From Nostoc sp. ATCC 43529 (GTDB lineage: Bacteria > Cyanobacteriota > Cyanobacteriia > Cyanobacteriales > Nostocaceae): 64,000 nt of DNA. Positions 35,459 through 44,714 of this stretch are shown here, piece after piece. The translations under genes were made by a program, and so were the position numbers. Below the pieces are notes generated by a model. The model had not been told where the DNA came from. It did no database searches and was given only the letters and a program-made list of their open reading frames with translations. Every line of letters starts with the position of its first letter. Positions within the stretch are counted from its first letter, which is position 1. Location: NCBI GenBank assembly GCA_003326205.1, contig LWTK01000105.1, forward strand, positions 274,361-338,360, in the 5' to 3' direction.

Positions 35459-35905
35459 TTGCTAATTGCTACCAATTATGGTAGCAAAAAGTACATCCGC
35501 CCTCAGATTTGTACTTGTGTAAAACCAGAGTGCAACATCAGGGACGATCGATCGGTACTCAAAAGGGGTAAAAAGAAGGTGTTAAAGACACTTTTAGTGA
35601 TTGCCGTTGGTTTTTTACCGTCCCTGTTTTCCCTGTGGGTGATCCGCAAAACGCGCTCGCGATCGCGTTTACGGATGAGGCAAGCAGCCATGAATTTTCC
35701 CAGGATGCGGCAAGGGGAAAACTTCACATCGCCTGAAGGCGATCGCTATTATTTAGAAGGGGTGGGTTACCTGATTGGCGACATCAGCTGCAAGTTTAAT
35801 GCCCGGTCTGGCTACATCCGTTGTGCTGTGAATCCCGACGGGCCATGTAACGGTTGTCGTCACTACGAGCCAAAAGAATTAACCGGTAATGAAAAAAAGG
35901 CTTGA
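35459..35905 (+). CDS. DUF6464-like membrane-anchored protein
   Basis: Up to 148 residues. A membrane helix (about 42-60, VLKTLLVIAVGFLPSLFSLWV) follows a basic segment. The C-terminal 55 residues hold four Cys in ISCKF, IRCAV and CNGCRHYE, the pattern of cyanobacterial DUF6464 proteins. The first possible start is TTG 35459, but GTG 35579, just before the helix, is more likely and gives 108 residues. Function unknown. Confidence 0.6.
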   Translation: MLIATNYGSKKYIRPQICTCVKPECNIRDDRSVLKRGKKKVLKTLLVIAVGFLPSLFSLWVIRKTRSRSRLRMRQAAMNFPRMRQGENFTSPEGDRYYLEGVGYLIGDISCKFNARSGYIRCAVNPDGPCNGCRHYEPKELTGNEKKA

Positions 35906-36096
35906 TAGTCTTATCGTTGAGTGTTGGCTGTTAACCGTTAACAGTCAAGGCGAAATCCCATCTCCTTTTAAGGGTGGGATGAGCTTAACCCCTGGTACCC
36001 AACTGAACTGAAAAACCAACTTATTACCACATTCCCAGGTTAAATCTGGGAATTATAACTTGTATTTACAAAGACTTTGAATATTTGTCTTTGTAT

Positions 36097-37445
36097 GTTG
36101 ACACTCTCCGCCCTATAAGGGCGAAGATTCTTCATTCATATATCCAACTTGCTCACACAAGATTTCTCCAGCATGAGTAGAGGTCGAATCTCCTGAAGCG
36201 TTCGGATCTATGCTTCGACTTCGCTCAGCATTCATCCAAGTTCCGGTATGCCCTACCGTACTCAAGGCTAATTTCAGAATATTGATAGCAGCGTTCGAGT
36301 CCCTATCCATCACAAAGCCACATTCACAGACATGAGTTCTGGTTGATAGAGATTTTTTAACTACTGCGCCACAGTTAGAGCATTCTTGAGAAGTGTACGC
36401 AGGATTAACCGCAACAGTTATTCTGCCAAACTTCACACCAAAATACTCTAACCACTTTCTGAACTGATACCAACCAGCATCATGAATAGATTTGGCGAGA
36501 CAGTGATTTTTAACTAAATTTTTAATCCTCAAATCTAGCCTTCGGCAAGCCGCTTCGCGTCTACGTAGGCTACCAAATCGTTAGATTGGATTACGCAACG
36601 CGCCACTCGCTTGGCGTGTTCTTCACGTTGCCTACTTATTTTGAGGTGTACTCGCCCTAATTTATTAATAGCTTTCTTACGGTTACATCCGCCTTTCTTA
36701 TGCCTTGAAACGCGCCTTTGTCTAAACTTCAGGCGTTTCTCTCCTGTGCGATAAAACCTTGGGTTAGGCTCACTATGTCCATTACTGTCTGTGTAGAACT
36801 CTTTTAATCCCACATCTAAACCAATTGTTTTACCAGTGGGTTGTGTGTCTGCTTTGTTATCCGCGCTAATCAGGAATTGAACATAATACCCATCAGCACG
36901 ACGGACTAACCCACCCGTTTTATCCGATCTAATTGGTAAAAGTTTAAATCCCACGTTCCCTTTAGTTTAAGCCTACCAATTCCCTTTTTATCGGTGAAAG
37001 TGATTTGCTTCCTAGTCTGAGATAACTTCCATCCAGATGTTTTATACTCAACTGAACGATTATTTTTCTTAAACTTGGGATATCCTTTTTGACCAAGGAT
37101 TTGTTTTTTGCAATTGTCGTAAAACCGAGCAATCGCACTATAAGCTCTTTCTACTCCTACCTGACAGGCATGAGAGTTTAAGTCTTTTACAAAGGAATGC
37201 TCACCCCTTAGCGCAGTATTGTAGCGATATACCTCTTTCTGTCCGACAGATCGGTTATCCATCCAAAAACGGATACACTTATTGCGAACAAACTGAGCCG
37301 TTCTTATCGCTTCGTTTATAGCTGCATATTGAGTTGTCTTCCCTTTAGCCTTAAACTCTAAAACTAGTATTTGACGTGGAAAACATCTATGGCAATTAGT
37401 ATAACACAAATAAAGCCGTGCTAGAAGCATGGGGCTTGTATCCCA
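36097..37445 (-). mobile_element. Decayed IS200/IS605-group (tnpB-only, IS1341-type) element
   Basis: The region is the minus-strand tnpB pseudogene with non-coding flanks. Its right side has the hairpin-prone CTCCGCCCTATAAGGGCG. On the left a GC-rich pairing segment around 37405-37440 (CCGTGCTAGAAGCATGGGG) fits the end hairpins of this group. No tnpA transposase is present. Exact ends are not proven. Confidence 0.65.
36113..37380 (-). pseudogene. tnpB: tnpB (RNA-guided endonuclease) broken by a frameshift and a repeat insertion
   Basis: Three consecutive pieces make one TnpB. Piece 1 (down to about 36906) has LVLEFKAKGKTTQYAAI and RTAQFVRNKCIRFWMDN. Piece 2 (36954-36535) carries RuvC-I (IGLDVGLKEF). 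Piece 3 (36532-36113) has NLVKNHCLAKSI, the zinc ribbon CSNC..CECG and RuvC-III DRDSNAAINI. Pieces 1 and 2 are shifted near 36950. Pieces 2 and 3 are separated by about 30 bp of a dispersed repeat (TAGACGCGAAGCGGCTTGCC) placed where the family has YEDL, the RuvC-II Glu. The gene cannot make active TnpB. Its start is near 37380. Confidence 0.85.
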
Positions 37446-37672
37446 TTATTTTGGTCAAAAGTCACAGTTTTTAACTAGTCTACTATGATTTGTATATTCA
37501 TTCATCTAATTTTTGAACTCTTCTGACCCCTAAATTCTGGCTTCTGGATTTTGACAAAAATGATTTAATATAATTCTTGCAAAAGTTCAAATCTGCCTTA
37601 TATTGTTTGCAGATTCTAACCTTTACTATCAATTTTTTCCAACTTATCTCATAACTGCATGATTATTTAACG

Positions 37673-38911
37673 ATGAAAAAAACTTTCTTTGGGATAACAG
37701 CATTCTTATCAAGTTGCGCTTTGCTACTGACGGGCTGCGGTGGTGACACTAACACTGTGACAAATTCTCCAAATAACACTGCAACTAACGCCACAGCAAA
37801 TACAGGTACATTATCAGGTGCGATTCCCATCGGCATTGCGGTTGCCCAAACTAGCAATGTGGCATTATTGGGTCAAGAACAAGTGGCTGGAGTTAAAATT
37901 GCCGAGAAGTATTTTAATGCTAAAGGTGGCGTCAACGGCACTCCAATTAAATTAGTGTTTCAAGATACTAGCGGTGATGAAGCAGGAGCAATTAACGCTG
38001 TTCAAAGTTTAATTAATAAAGATAAAGTTATTGGCATTGTGGGGCCAACTTTATCACAGCAAGCCTTTAGTGCTGACCCTGTTGCTGAACGTGCAAAAGT
38101 ACCAATTATTGGCCCATCAAATACTGCAAAAAATATTCCAGAAATTGGTGATTATGTAGCTCGTGTTTCTGCACCAGTTTCCGTTGTCGCTCCTAATTCG
38201 GTGAAAGCTGCACTCAAGCAAAATCCTCAAATTAAAAAAGTCGCAGTTTTCTATGCTCAAAATGATGCATTTAGCAAGTCAGAAACGGAAATTTTCCAGC
38301 AAACGGTTAAGGATCAAGGACTGGAATTAGTAACAGTCCAAAAATTCCAAACTAGCGATACAGATTTTCAAAGCCAAGCTACCAATGCAATTAACCTTAA
38401 ACCAGATTTAGTCATTATTTCTGGTTTGGCTGCTGATGGTGGTAATTTGATCAGACAATTGCGGGAACTGGGCTATAAAGGTTTTATTGTTGGTGGTAAT
38501 GGTCTAAATACATCGAATATATTGCCAGTTTGTAAGGCACTTTGTGATGGCGTATTGATTGCTCAAGCCTATAGTCCAGAACATCCAGGGGAAATTAACG
38601 CGGCATTTCGCAAAGCCTATACAGAGGAATACAAGAAAGAACCACCCCAATTTAGCGCCCAAGCTTTTGCAGCCGTGCAAGTTTATGTCGAAGCACTAAA
38701 AGCTTTAGATAACAAAAGCAAAGTTAATAAATTACAACTACCAGAATTACGGACGCAATTAAATAAAGAAATACTTGCTGGAAAATACAATACACCACTG
38801 GGTGAAATTGGATTTACTCCAGTGGGTGAGGTTGTGCAAAAAGATTTCTATGTCGCCCAAATCAAAATGGAAAAAGATGGAAGTCAAGGTAAATTTAGTT
38901 TTTTGAAATAG
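37673..38911 (+). CDS. Branched-chain/neutral amino-acid ABC transporter, substrate-binding lipoprotein (LivJ/NatB type)
   Basis: 412 residues. The signal peptide ends in the lipobox LLTGCGG with C22, so it is a lipid-anchored periplasmic protein. A Thr/Asn-rich linker (24-50) leads to the type I periplasmic binding fold (IPIGIAVAQTSNVALLG, then KVIGIVGPTLSQQAFSA and the VPIIGPSNTA strand). It delivers amino acids to the permeases encoded 7 bp downstream. In Anabaena this family includes NatB; I do not claim which paralogue this is. Confidence 0.92.
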   Translation: MKKTFFGITAFLSSCALLLTGCGGDTNTVTNSPNNTATNATANTGTLSGAIPIGIAVAQTSNVALLGQEQVAGVKIAEKYFNAKGGVNGTPIKLVFQDTSGDEAGAINAVQSLINKDKVIGIVGPTLSQQAFSADPVAERAKVPIIGPSNTAKNIPEIGDYVARVSAPVSVVAPNSVKAALKQNPQIKKVAVFYAQNDAFSKSETEIFQQTVKDQGLELVTVQKFQTSDTDFQSQATNAINLKPDLVIISGLAADGGNLIRQLRELGYKGFIVGGNGLNTSNILPVCKALCDGVLIAQAYSPEHPGEINAAFRKAYTEEYKKEPPQFSAQAFAAVQVYVEALKALDNKSKVNKLQLPELRTQLNKEILAGKYNTPLGEIGFTPVGEVVQKDFYVAQIKMEKDGSQGKFSFLK

Positions 38912-38918
38912 TTGCTAC

Positions 38919-39869
38919 ATGAATATCAGTCTATTTTTGCAGCAGTTATTAAACGGCTTATCCATTGGCAGCGTCTATGCGATTTTTGCCTTGGGATATA
39001 CCTTGGTTTATTCTATTTTGGGCATTATTAATTTAGCTCATGGGGCAATTTTCACTTTGGGTGCATATTTCACCTATGCACTCATGGGTGGAAACTTTGG
39101 ATTTAATGGCTTATTAGCTAATGCAGCCTTGCCGATAAAATTACCATTTGCCATAGCTTTGATTTTAGGAAGTAGCTTGGCGGGATTGGTTGGGGTAGTG
39201 ATGGAAAGAGTTGCTTTTCAACCTCTGCGGCGTCAAGGTTCCGATCCTTTGCTAACTGTTGTTTCCAGTTTGGGAGTAGCAGTGGTAATTGTGAACTTAA
39301 TTCAGTATTTAGTAGGCGCAGAAAGTTACACTTACCCAGCAAATACTTATGGTAATTTACCACCTTCTATTAACTTTGGCACCCAAGATAAGGAAATCCC
39401 CATTCGCACGGTTCAGATAGTAATTTTTGCTGTATCAGTAGCGATTGTGGCAATTCTCAGCTATTTTATCAATCGCACAAAATATGGTAAGGCAATGCAG
39501 GCGATCGCTGAAGATCCAATAACTGCTAGTTTATTAGGAATAAATAGCGATCGCTTTATCGTCTTAACATTTTTTATCAGCAGTTTCTTAGCAGGATTAG
39601 CAGGAACTTTAGTCGCTTCTAGCGTTAGTATCGCCGGCCCTTATTTCGGCATTGCCTTTGGTTTGAGGGGTTTAGCAGTAATTGTTTTAGGTGGTTTAGG
39701 TAGTATTCCTGGCGCAGTTTTAGGAGGTTTACTCATTGGGTTAGTTGAAGCTTTCGTGCCAGCGGAATATTCCGGTTATAAAGATGCTGTAGCCTACGGA
39801 ATATTATTTATCATGTTGTTAGTTAGACCCCAAGGTTTGCTAGGTCGTCGATTTATTCAGAAAGTTTAA
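38919..39869 (+). CDS. Branched-chain amino-acid ABC permease (LivH type)
   Basis: 316 residues, about eight membrane helices. Family marks are LNGLSIGSVYAIFALGYTLV at the start (cut in two), GIINLAHGAIFTLGAYF, and GLRGLAVIVLGGLGSIPGAVLGG in the EAA-like coupling region. It pairs with the LivM-type permease and starts 7 bp after the binding-protein gene. A Uma2 gene follows 14 bp downstream. Confidence 0.93.
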   Translation: MNISLFLQQLLNGLSIGSVYAIFALGYTLVYSILGIINLAHGAIFTLGAYFTYALMGGNFGFNGLLANAALPIKLPFAIALILGSSLAGLVGVVMERVAFQPLRRQGSDPLLTVVSSLGVAVVIVNLIQYLVGAESYTYPANTYGNLPPSINFGTQDKEIPIRTVQIVIFAVSVAIVAILSYFINRTKYGKAMQAIAEDPITASLLGINSDRFIVLTFFISSFLAGLAGTLVASSVSIAGPYFGIAFGLRGLAVIVLGGLGSIPGAVLGGLLIGLVEAFVPAEYSGYKDAVAYGILFIMLLVRPQGLLGRRFIQKV

Positions 39870-39883
39870 AGAGACGTAGCACT

Positions 39884-40486
39884 ATGAAAACATACGCCAA
39901 ACAAAAATTAACTTTTGATGATTTTTTGGAACAGTGTCCAGAGGAAGGTTTATATGAACTAGTGGATGGAGAAATTGTAGAAGTGCGTGCAACTAGAAAT
40001 CACGATGATGTCGCTGATTTTGCAGCTGATTCTTTCAATGATGAAATTAGACGACTAAACCTAAATTATGTAGTTAATAACACAGCAGTTTTGAGAACTA
40101 TAACTGCTAATGGAATTGAACAAGGGCGCAAGCCTGATGTAAGTGTGATAGATAAAGATGTATGGCGCTCAAATCGTTCTGCTTATTCTGCGCTTGAAGA
40201 ACCCATCCAGTTAGCTGTAGAGGTAACATCAACTAATTGGGAAGATGACTACATTGATAAATTAGATGAATACCAACGCTTAGGTATTAAAGAATATTGG
40301 ATTATAGATTATTTAGCAATTGGTTCAAGGGAGTATTTGGGAAATCCAAAAGTTCCAACTGTATTTGTTTTTTTACTAGATGGTGAGGGGAAATATCAAC
40401 GCACACATTTTAGAGGTTCAGAACGAATCCTCTCACAAACCTTTCCTGAACTAGCACTAACAGCAGAGCAAATATTAACCGCTTAA
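39884..40486 (+). CDS. Uma2 family putative endonuclease inside the transporter operon
   Basis: 200 residues: KLTFDDFLEQCPEEGLYELVDGEI in pieces, GRKPDVSVIDKDVW, AVEVTSTNWEDDYIDKLDEY and GIKEYWIIDYLA. These are the Uma2 core motifs with the D..E.(V)xS acidic set. It lies between the two permease genes, in the same direction, 14 and 39 bp from its neighbours, so it is co-transcribed with the transporter. It is probably an insertion; transport does not need it. Confidence 0.85.
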   Translation: MKTYAKQKLTFDDFLEQCPEEGLYELVDGEIVEVRATRNHDDVADFAADSFNDEIRRLNLNYVVNNTAVLRTITANGIEQGRKPDVSVIDKDVWRSNRSAYSALEEPIQLAVEVTSTNWEDDYIDKLDEYQRLGIKEYWIIDYLAIGSREYLGNPKVPTVFVFLLDGEGKYQRTHFRGSERILSQTFPELALTAEQILTA

Positions 40487-40525
40487 GAATTAATCAAAGT
40501 GATAGCTTAATCAAAATATTTTACA

Positions 40526-41488
40526 ATGGCTGAATTTTTTTCTACTTATGAATCACCAATAGTCTACATGGTATTGGAGGCTTTATTAGGATTATCGCTT
40601 TATTTACCACTAATGGCTGGACAGTTGTCTTTGGCTAGTCCGGGATTTTATGCTTTAGGTGGATATATTGCAGCGATTTTATCTACAAAGGTTTTTCCAT
40701 CTAGTAATAATTTATTTCCAATTCCATTTCTGTTATTGGAAATGTTAATTGCTGGTGTAGTTTCTGGTATATTAGCTGTAGCAGTGGGAATTCCGGCATT
40801 GCGATTGCGGGGAATTTATTTAGCGATCGCCACCATTGCTTTTGTAGAAGTATTGCGAGTTGTATCGTTAAATTTAGATATTACAGGCGGTGCTGTAGGA
40901 ATTTTTGGTATTCCTCAACCATTTCAAAGCCAACTTGAATATTTACGGATTGCTTTGCCATTACTATTAATTAGTATGGTGTTATTTTACCGTTTAGAAC
41001 GCATTCGCACGGGTAGGGCATTCATCGCCATTCGCGAAGATGAATTAGCTGCCAGTGCAATGGGAATTAACCCCACTTACTACAAAGTTTTAGCCTTTAC
41101 CCTCGGAGCCATTCTTGCCGGCATTGTCGGTGTAATTAGCGCTCATTTCCTCAATACTTGGAATGCTCGACAAGGTACTTTTGATGCCAGCATTACCTAT
41201 TTAACGATTGTCTTAATTGGTGGTTCGAGAACTTTTTTAGGCTCGGTAGTAGGTGCTATTGTCTTGAAAGTTTTATTAGAAATTATTTTGCGAAGAATAG
41301 CTGATATAGCTGGGTTACCCATTTGGTTAGCCCAATTTTTACGCGATGGTAGATTAATTATTTATGGTATTTTGATAGTTTTAGGAACTATATTTTTCCC
41401 CCAAGGATTTGTTACTCCAGATAGTTTGAAAAAATGTAAAAAACAATTGAGCAAGTTAATTTATCAGATATCAAGGCAGACAAGTTAA
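40526..41488 (+). CDS. Branched-chain amino-acid ABC permease (LivM type)
   Basis: 320 residues, about nine membrane helices. It has LYLPLMAGQLSLASPGFYALGGY near the start (cut), GIPALRLRGIYLAIATIAF, and RTGRAFIAIREDELAASAMGIN, the LivM coupling loop. The tail (KKCKKQLSKLIYQ) is basic. The next gene, for the ATPase, starts 7 bp downstream. Confidence 0.93.
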   Translation: MAEFFSTYESPIVYMVLEALLGLSLYLPLMAGQLSLASPGFYALGGYIAAILSTKVFPSSNNLFPIPFLLLEMLIAGVVSGILAVAVGIPALRLRGIYLAIATIAFVEVLRVVSLNLDITGGAVGIFGIPQPFQSQLEYLRIALPLLLISMVLFYRLERIRTGRAFIAIREDELAASAMGINPTYYKVLAFTLGAILAGIVGVISAHFLNTWNARQGTFDASITYLTIVLIGGSRTFLGSVVGAIVLKVLLEIILRRIADIAGLPIWLAQFLRDGRLIIYGILIVLGTIFFPQGFVTPDSLKKCKKQLSKLIYQISRQTS

Positions 41489-41495
41489 TAAACAA

Positions 41496-42266
41496 ATGAC
41501 AAATAACATTATTTTAGAAGCTAAATCACTAACTCGCCGCTTTGGAGGTTTAGTGGCGGTGAATAATGTATCTTTTTCAGTCAATCAACATGAAATTTTT
41601 GGATTGATTGGCCCTAACGGTGCCGGGAAAACAACACTGTTTAATTTGATTACAGCTTTTATTCCTCTTTCTAGTGGAGAATTACGCTATCAAGGTGCTA
41701 ATATTTCCCAAATGCGCCCGCATCAAATTGCAGGTTTAGGTATTGCTCGGACTTTTCAGAATATTCGCTTATTTGGTGAATTATCAGCGTTAGAAAATGT
41801 AGTAATTGCCAGACATTTGGATAATAAAAGTAATGTATTAACAGGAGTTTTGGGATTACCACGAGCGCGTCGAGAAGAGAAAAAAAGCAGGCGAAAAGCT
41901 TTACAATTATTGGAGATGGTAGGCTTGAGCGATCGCGCCGAAGAAAAAGCGAAAAACTTCGCCTATGGTGACCAACGCCGCTTAGAAATTGCCCGCGCTT
42001 TAGCCCTAGAACCGCAAATTTTACTTCTCGATGAACCTGCTGCGGGAATGAACCCCTATGAAAAACACCAACTGAGTGAATTTATCCGGAGTCTGCGAGA
42101 ACAGTTTAATTTAACAATTGTATTGATTGAACATCACGTACCATTAGTAATGGGTTTGTGCGATCGCATTGCTGTTTTAGATTTTGGACAATTGATTGCT
42201 TTGGGCGAACCAGCTATAGTTAGAAACGATCCGGCTGTAATTGAAGCTTATTTGGGAAATGAATAA
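41496..42266 (+). CDS. Branched-chain amino-acid ABC transporter ATPase (LivG type)
   Basis: 256 residues. Walker A GPNGAGKTT, the Q-loop in RTFQNIRLFGEL, signature FAYGDQRRLEIARAL (the usual LivG variant of LSGGQ), Walker B ILLLDEPAAGMNP, and switch His in LIEHHVPLV. It powers the transporter encoded upstream together with the LivF-type ATPase at 43327, from which it is separated by an opposite-strand nuclease gene. Confidence 0.95.
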   Translation: MTNNIILEAKSLTRRFGGLVAVNNVSFSVNQHEIFGLIGPNGAGKTTLFNLITAFIPLSSGELRYQGANISQMRPHQIAGLGIARTFQNIRLFGELSALENVVIARHLDNKSNVLTGVLGLPRARREEKKSRRKALQLLEMVGLSDRAEEKAKNFAYGDQRRLEIARALALEPQILLLDEPAAGMNPYEKHQLSEFIRSLREQFNLTIVLIEHHVPLVMGLCDRIAVLDFGQLIALGEPAIVRNDPAVIEAYLGNE

Positions 42267-42283
42267 TTTATTAACTGTGAAAT

Positions 42284-43147
42284 TTAAGCAGACAAAGTTG
42301 TGATAAATTCTTCTAAAGAATTTACAGCGATCGCACTATCCATTAAACTTTCTAATTGCTCTACACTTTCGCCCTCAAGCCTTGCTTCTACCTCTTGAGG
42401 AATTTCGCCAAAACGTCGTCGTAATACTCTGATTAACTGCTGTCGCGCACCTTGTTGAATACCTTGTTGAATACCCAGTTGAATACCTCTTTGCTCAATT
42501 TCTTGATACCAAGGCGATTCTCGCAATACTGCCATATCCCACCTCATGATTTGTTGTACTAAAGGTGTGTCTAACACAAAGCTAGCAAAAAACGCCAGCA
42601 AAGATTCTAATTGATCTAACTGTGCATCTGCTCGCAATATTTGTAATGCGCGTTGCACTACCGATGCTTCTCCCCCTCCTCGCAGGATGGGTACAAACGG
42701 TAACAATGACGGTAGTGGTTGCCTAAAAACTATTTCAGCATCCACTTCCCACAAATTAATTACGCGATAATCTTGAATAGCACGTAATCCCAAAAATTCC
42801 TGCTCGTAAGTACTGGCAATAGTTAAGCTGGATGGGGGCGGTAAGATGTTGACGAGTACTGGGTAAGTTGGTAGTTGGTAGCGTTCTTGTGCTAAAGCAG
42901 CATAGGCTCTCATCCGTAGAGGCATGTGTGCTGTGTAACGTAACTGTAGTTCATTTAGTACTAGAAAATCTCCATGAGTAGGGCTGTATGCCTTCACCAA
43001 AACATCAGTTTCCCGGCTAACCCATTGAAACTCCGAACCAAGAATTTCTTTTGCCACAACTTCAGGATGCTGTGTTACCCATTGTACCCATGCATCGGGA
43101 GCTAAATTAATTAATCGCTTGCTACCAATATCTGCTGCTTTTGCCAC
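42284..43147 (-). CDS. Rpn-family/DUF4351 PD-(D/E)XK nuclease-like protein
   Basis: 287 residues. The N-terminal half is a PD-(D/E)XK-type domain with ETDVLVK and LVLNELQLRY. The C-terminal part has the GIQLGIQQGIQQGAR repeat and RVLRRRFGEIPQEVEARLE, the DUF4351-like tail of Rpn recombination-promoting nucleases / putative transposases common in cyanobacteria. It lies head-on between the LivG and LivF ATPase genes, and its start is 179 bp from livF. Confidence 0.82.
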   Translation of the reverse strand: MAKAADIGSKRLINLAPDAWVQWVTQHPEVVAKEILGSEFQWVSRETDVLVKAYSPTHGDFLVLNELQLRYTAHMPLRMRAYAALAQERYQLPTYPVLVNILPPPSSLTIASTYEQEFLGLRAIQDYRVINLWEVDAEIVFRQPLPSLLPFVPILRGGGEASVVQRALQILRADAQLDQLESLLAFFASFVLDTPLVQQIMRWDMAVLRESPWYQEIEQRGIQLGIQQGIQQGARQQLIRVLRRRFGEIPQEVEARLEGESVEQLESLMDSAIAVNSLEEFITTLSA

Positions 43148-43326
43148 AGGACAGTTAATATACTTATTAGTAATTAAAGGTATACCACAAATATTGGAGT
43201 ATTCTGGCGTTGGTTTTTTACTTAATGCAATATCTACGACGGGATGCGCCTACGTACTGTTTGAGGAAACATCTGATTGATGTATGTTAGGTTTTAAATC
43301 AAGATATTTATGGATCTAAACTGCCG

Positions 43327-44058
43327 ATGAATGCCGATAATATACCAAATTATACAATTTTAGAAATTCAAGAACTTGATGTAAATTATGGCGGTATTCA
43401 AGCTCTGAAGAAAATTAATTTAATTATAAAAAAAGGTGAGGTAGTTACTTTAATTGGTGCTAATGGTGCTGGAAAAACTACTACACTCAGGGCTATATCA
43501 AAAATAGTTAATCCTAAAAGTGGCGCAATTATCTATGATGGGCGAAATATTACCCGCCGCCAAGCTCATGAAGTTGTGCAGGTTGGGATTGCTCATTGTC
43601 CAGAAGGACGGAGAGTTTTAGCGCGGCAAACAGTATTTGATAATTTATTTTTAGGTGCCTATATTCGCTCAAATCAAGCGGAGATTAAAGAAGATATTGG
43701 GCGTCAATTTGAGCTATTTCCACGTTTGTCACAAAGACGCAATCAACTAGCAGGAACCTTGAGCGGTGGTGAGCAACAAATGTTAGCGATCGCTCGTGCT
43801 TTAATGAGTAGGCCAAAGCTATTACTTTTAGACGAACCTAGCTTAGGTTTAGCACCTGCGATCGTCCGGGAAATTTTCTCAATTATTGAAAATTTGCGGG
43901 CTACTGGTGTGACTATTTTGTTAGTTGAACAAAACGCCAATCTTGCACTACAAATTGCCGATAGAGGGTATGTTTTAGAAGCTGGCTCTATCACTTTAAC
44001 AGGTGCAGCATCAGAATTAATTAGTGACGAACGAGTGAAAAAAGCTTATTTAGGATAA
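43327..44058 (+). CDS. Branched-chain amino-acid ABC transporter ATPase (LivF type)
   Basis: 243 residues. Walker A GANGAGKTT, signature LSGGEQQMLAIARALM, Walker B LLLLDEPSLGLAP and switch LVEQNA are complete. GIAHCPEGRRVLARQTV is typical of LivF. The gene is 1.06 kb from its LivG partner because a reverse-strand nuclease gene lies between them, so it probably has its own promoter in 43148-43326. Confidence 0.95.
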   Translation: MNADNIPNYTILEIQELDVNYGGIQALKKINLIIKKGEVVTLIGANGAGKTTTLRAISKIVNPKSGAIIYDGRNITRRQAHEVVQVGIAHCPEGRRVLARQTVFDNLFLGAYIRSNQAEIKEDIGRQFELFPRLSQRRNQLAGTLSGGEQQMLAIARALMSRPKLLLLDEPSLGLAPAIVREIFSIIENLRATGVTILLVEQNANLALQIADRGYVLEAGSITLTGAASELISDERVKKAYLG

Positions 44059-44091
44059 TTTATTAAATTCAAACTTTGGAGGTACAAGTAT

Positions 44092-44655
44092 ATGGTAAAA
44101 TCACCAACTAAACCCATAACTTTAGAAGAGTTTTTAAAACTGCCAGAAACAAAACCAGCTAGTGAATACATCAATGGCCAAATTATTCAAAAACCAATGC
44201 CACAGGGAAAACATAGTATTCTTCAGGGCGAACTAGTCAGTAATATCAATTCTCTAGTCAAGCCTCAAAAAATTGCCCTTGCATTTCCCGAATTGCGGTG
44301 TATTTTTGGCGGACGTTCAATTGTACCAGATGTAGCTGTATTTGCTTGGGAACGAATTCCTTTAGACGAAGGTGGAGATGTGGCAAATGTTTTTAAAACG
44401 CATCCAGATTGGACAATTGAAATTCTTTCACCAGAGCAAAGCCAAACTAAAGTAACAGGAAATATTTTGCACTGTTTAAAGTATGGTAGCAAATTAGGTT
44501 GGCTAATCGATCCAGGTGAGCGTTGTGTTTTAGTTTATCCACCCAATCAGCAGCCGGAACTTTTACAAGAAGAACAAGAAATATTACCAGTTCCTGATTT
44601 AGTTAGCAGTCTTCAATTAACTATAGGGCAATTATTTGGATGGCTGAAGCTGTAG
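44092..44655 (+). CDS. Uma2 family putative endonuclease
   Basis: 187 residues: TLEEFLKLPETKPASEYING at the N-terminus, IVPDVAVFAWERIP, DWTIEILSPEQSQTKVTGNI and KLGWLIDPGER. The catalytic strand here is PDVAVF..WTIEILSP, the other main Uma2 subgroup. GGAGG lies about 9 bases before the ATG, one of the best ribosome sites in the window. It starts 33 bp after the LivF-type gene and reads with it. Confidence 0.85.
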   Translation: MVKSPTKPITLEEFLKLPETKPASEYINGQIIQKPMPQGKHSILQGELVSNINSLVKPQKIALAFPELRCIFGGRSIVPDVAVFAWERIPLDEGGDVANVFKTHPDWTIEILSPEQSQTKVTGNILHCLKYGSKLGWLIDPGERCVLVYPPNQQPELLQEEQEILPVPDLVSSLQLTIGQLFGWLKL

Positions 44656-44714
44656 GTAATTAGAGCAGTTTTAAATTGAGTGGAATACATCCTCATGCTG
44701 TATATAATTGTAAA

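Noticed and set aside
36113..37430. Active TnpB with a usable guide RNA
   Set aside because: The frame is shifted near 36950 and the RuvC-II Glu region is replaced by a repeat; no tnpA is present.
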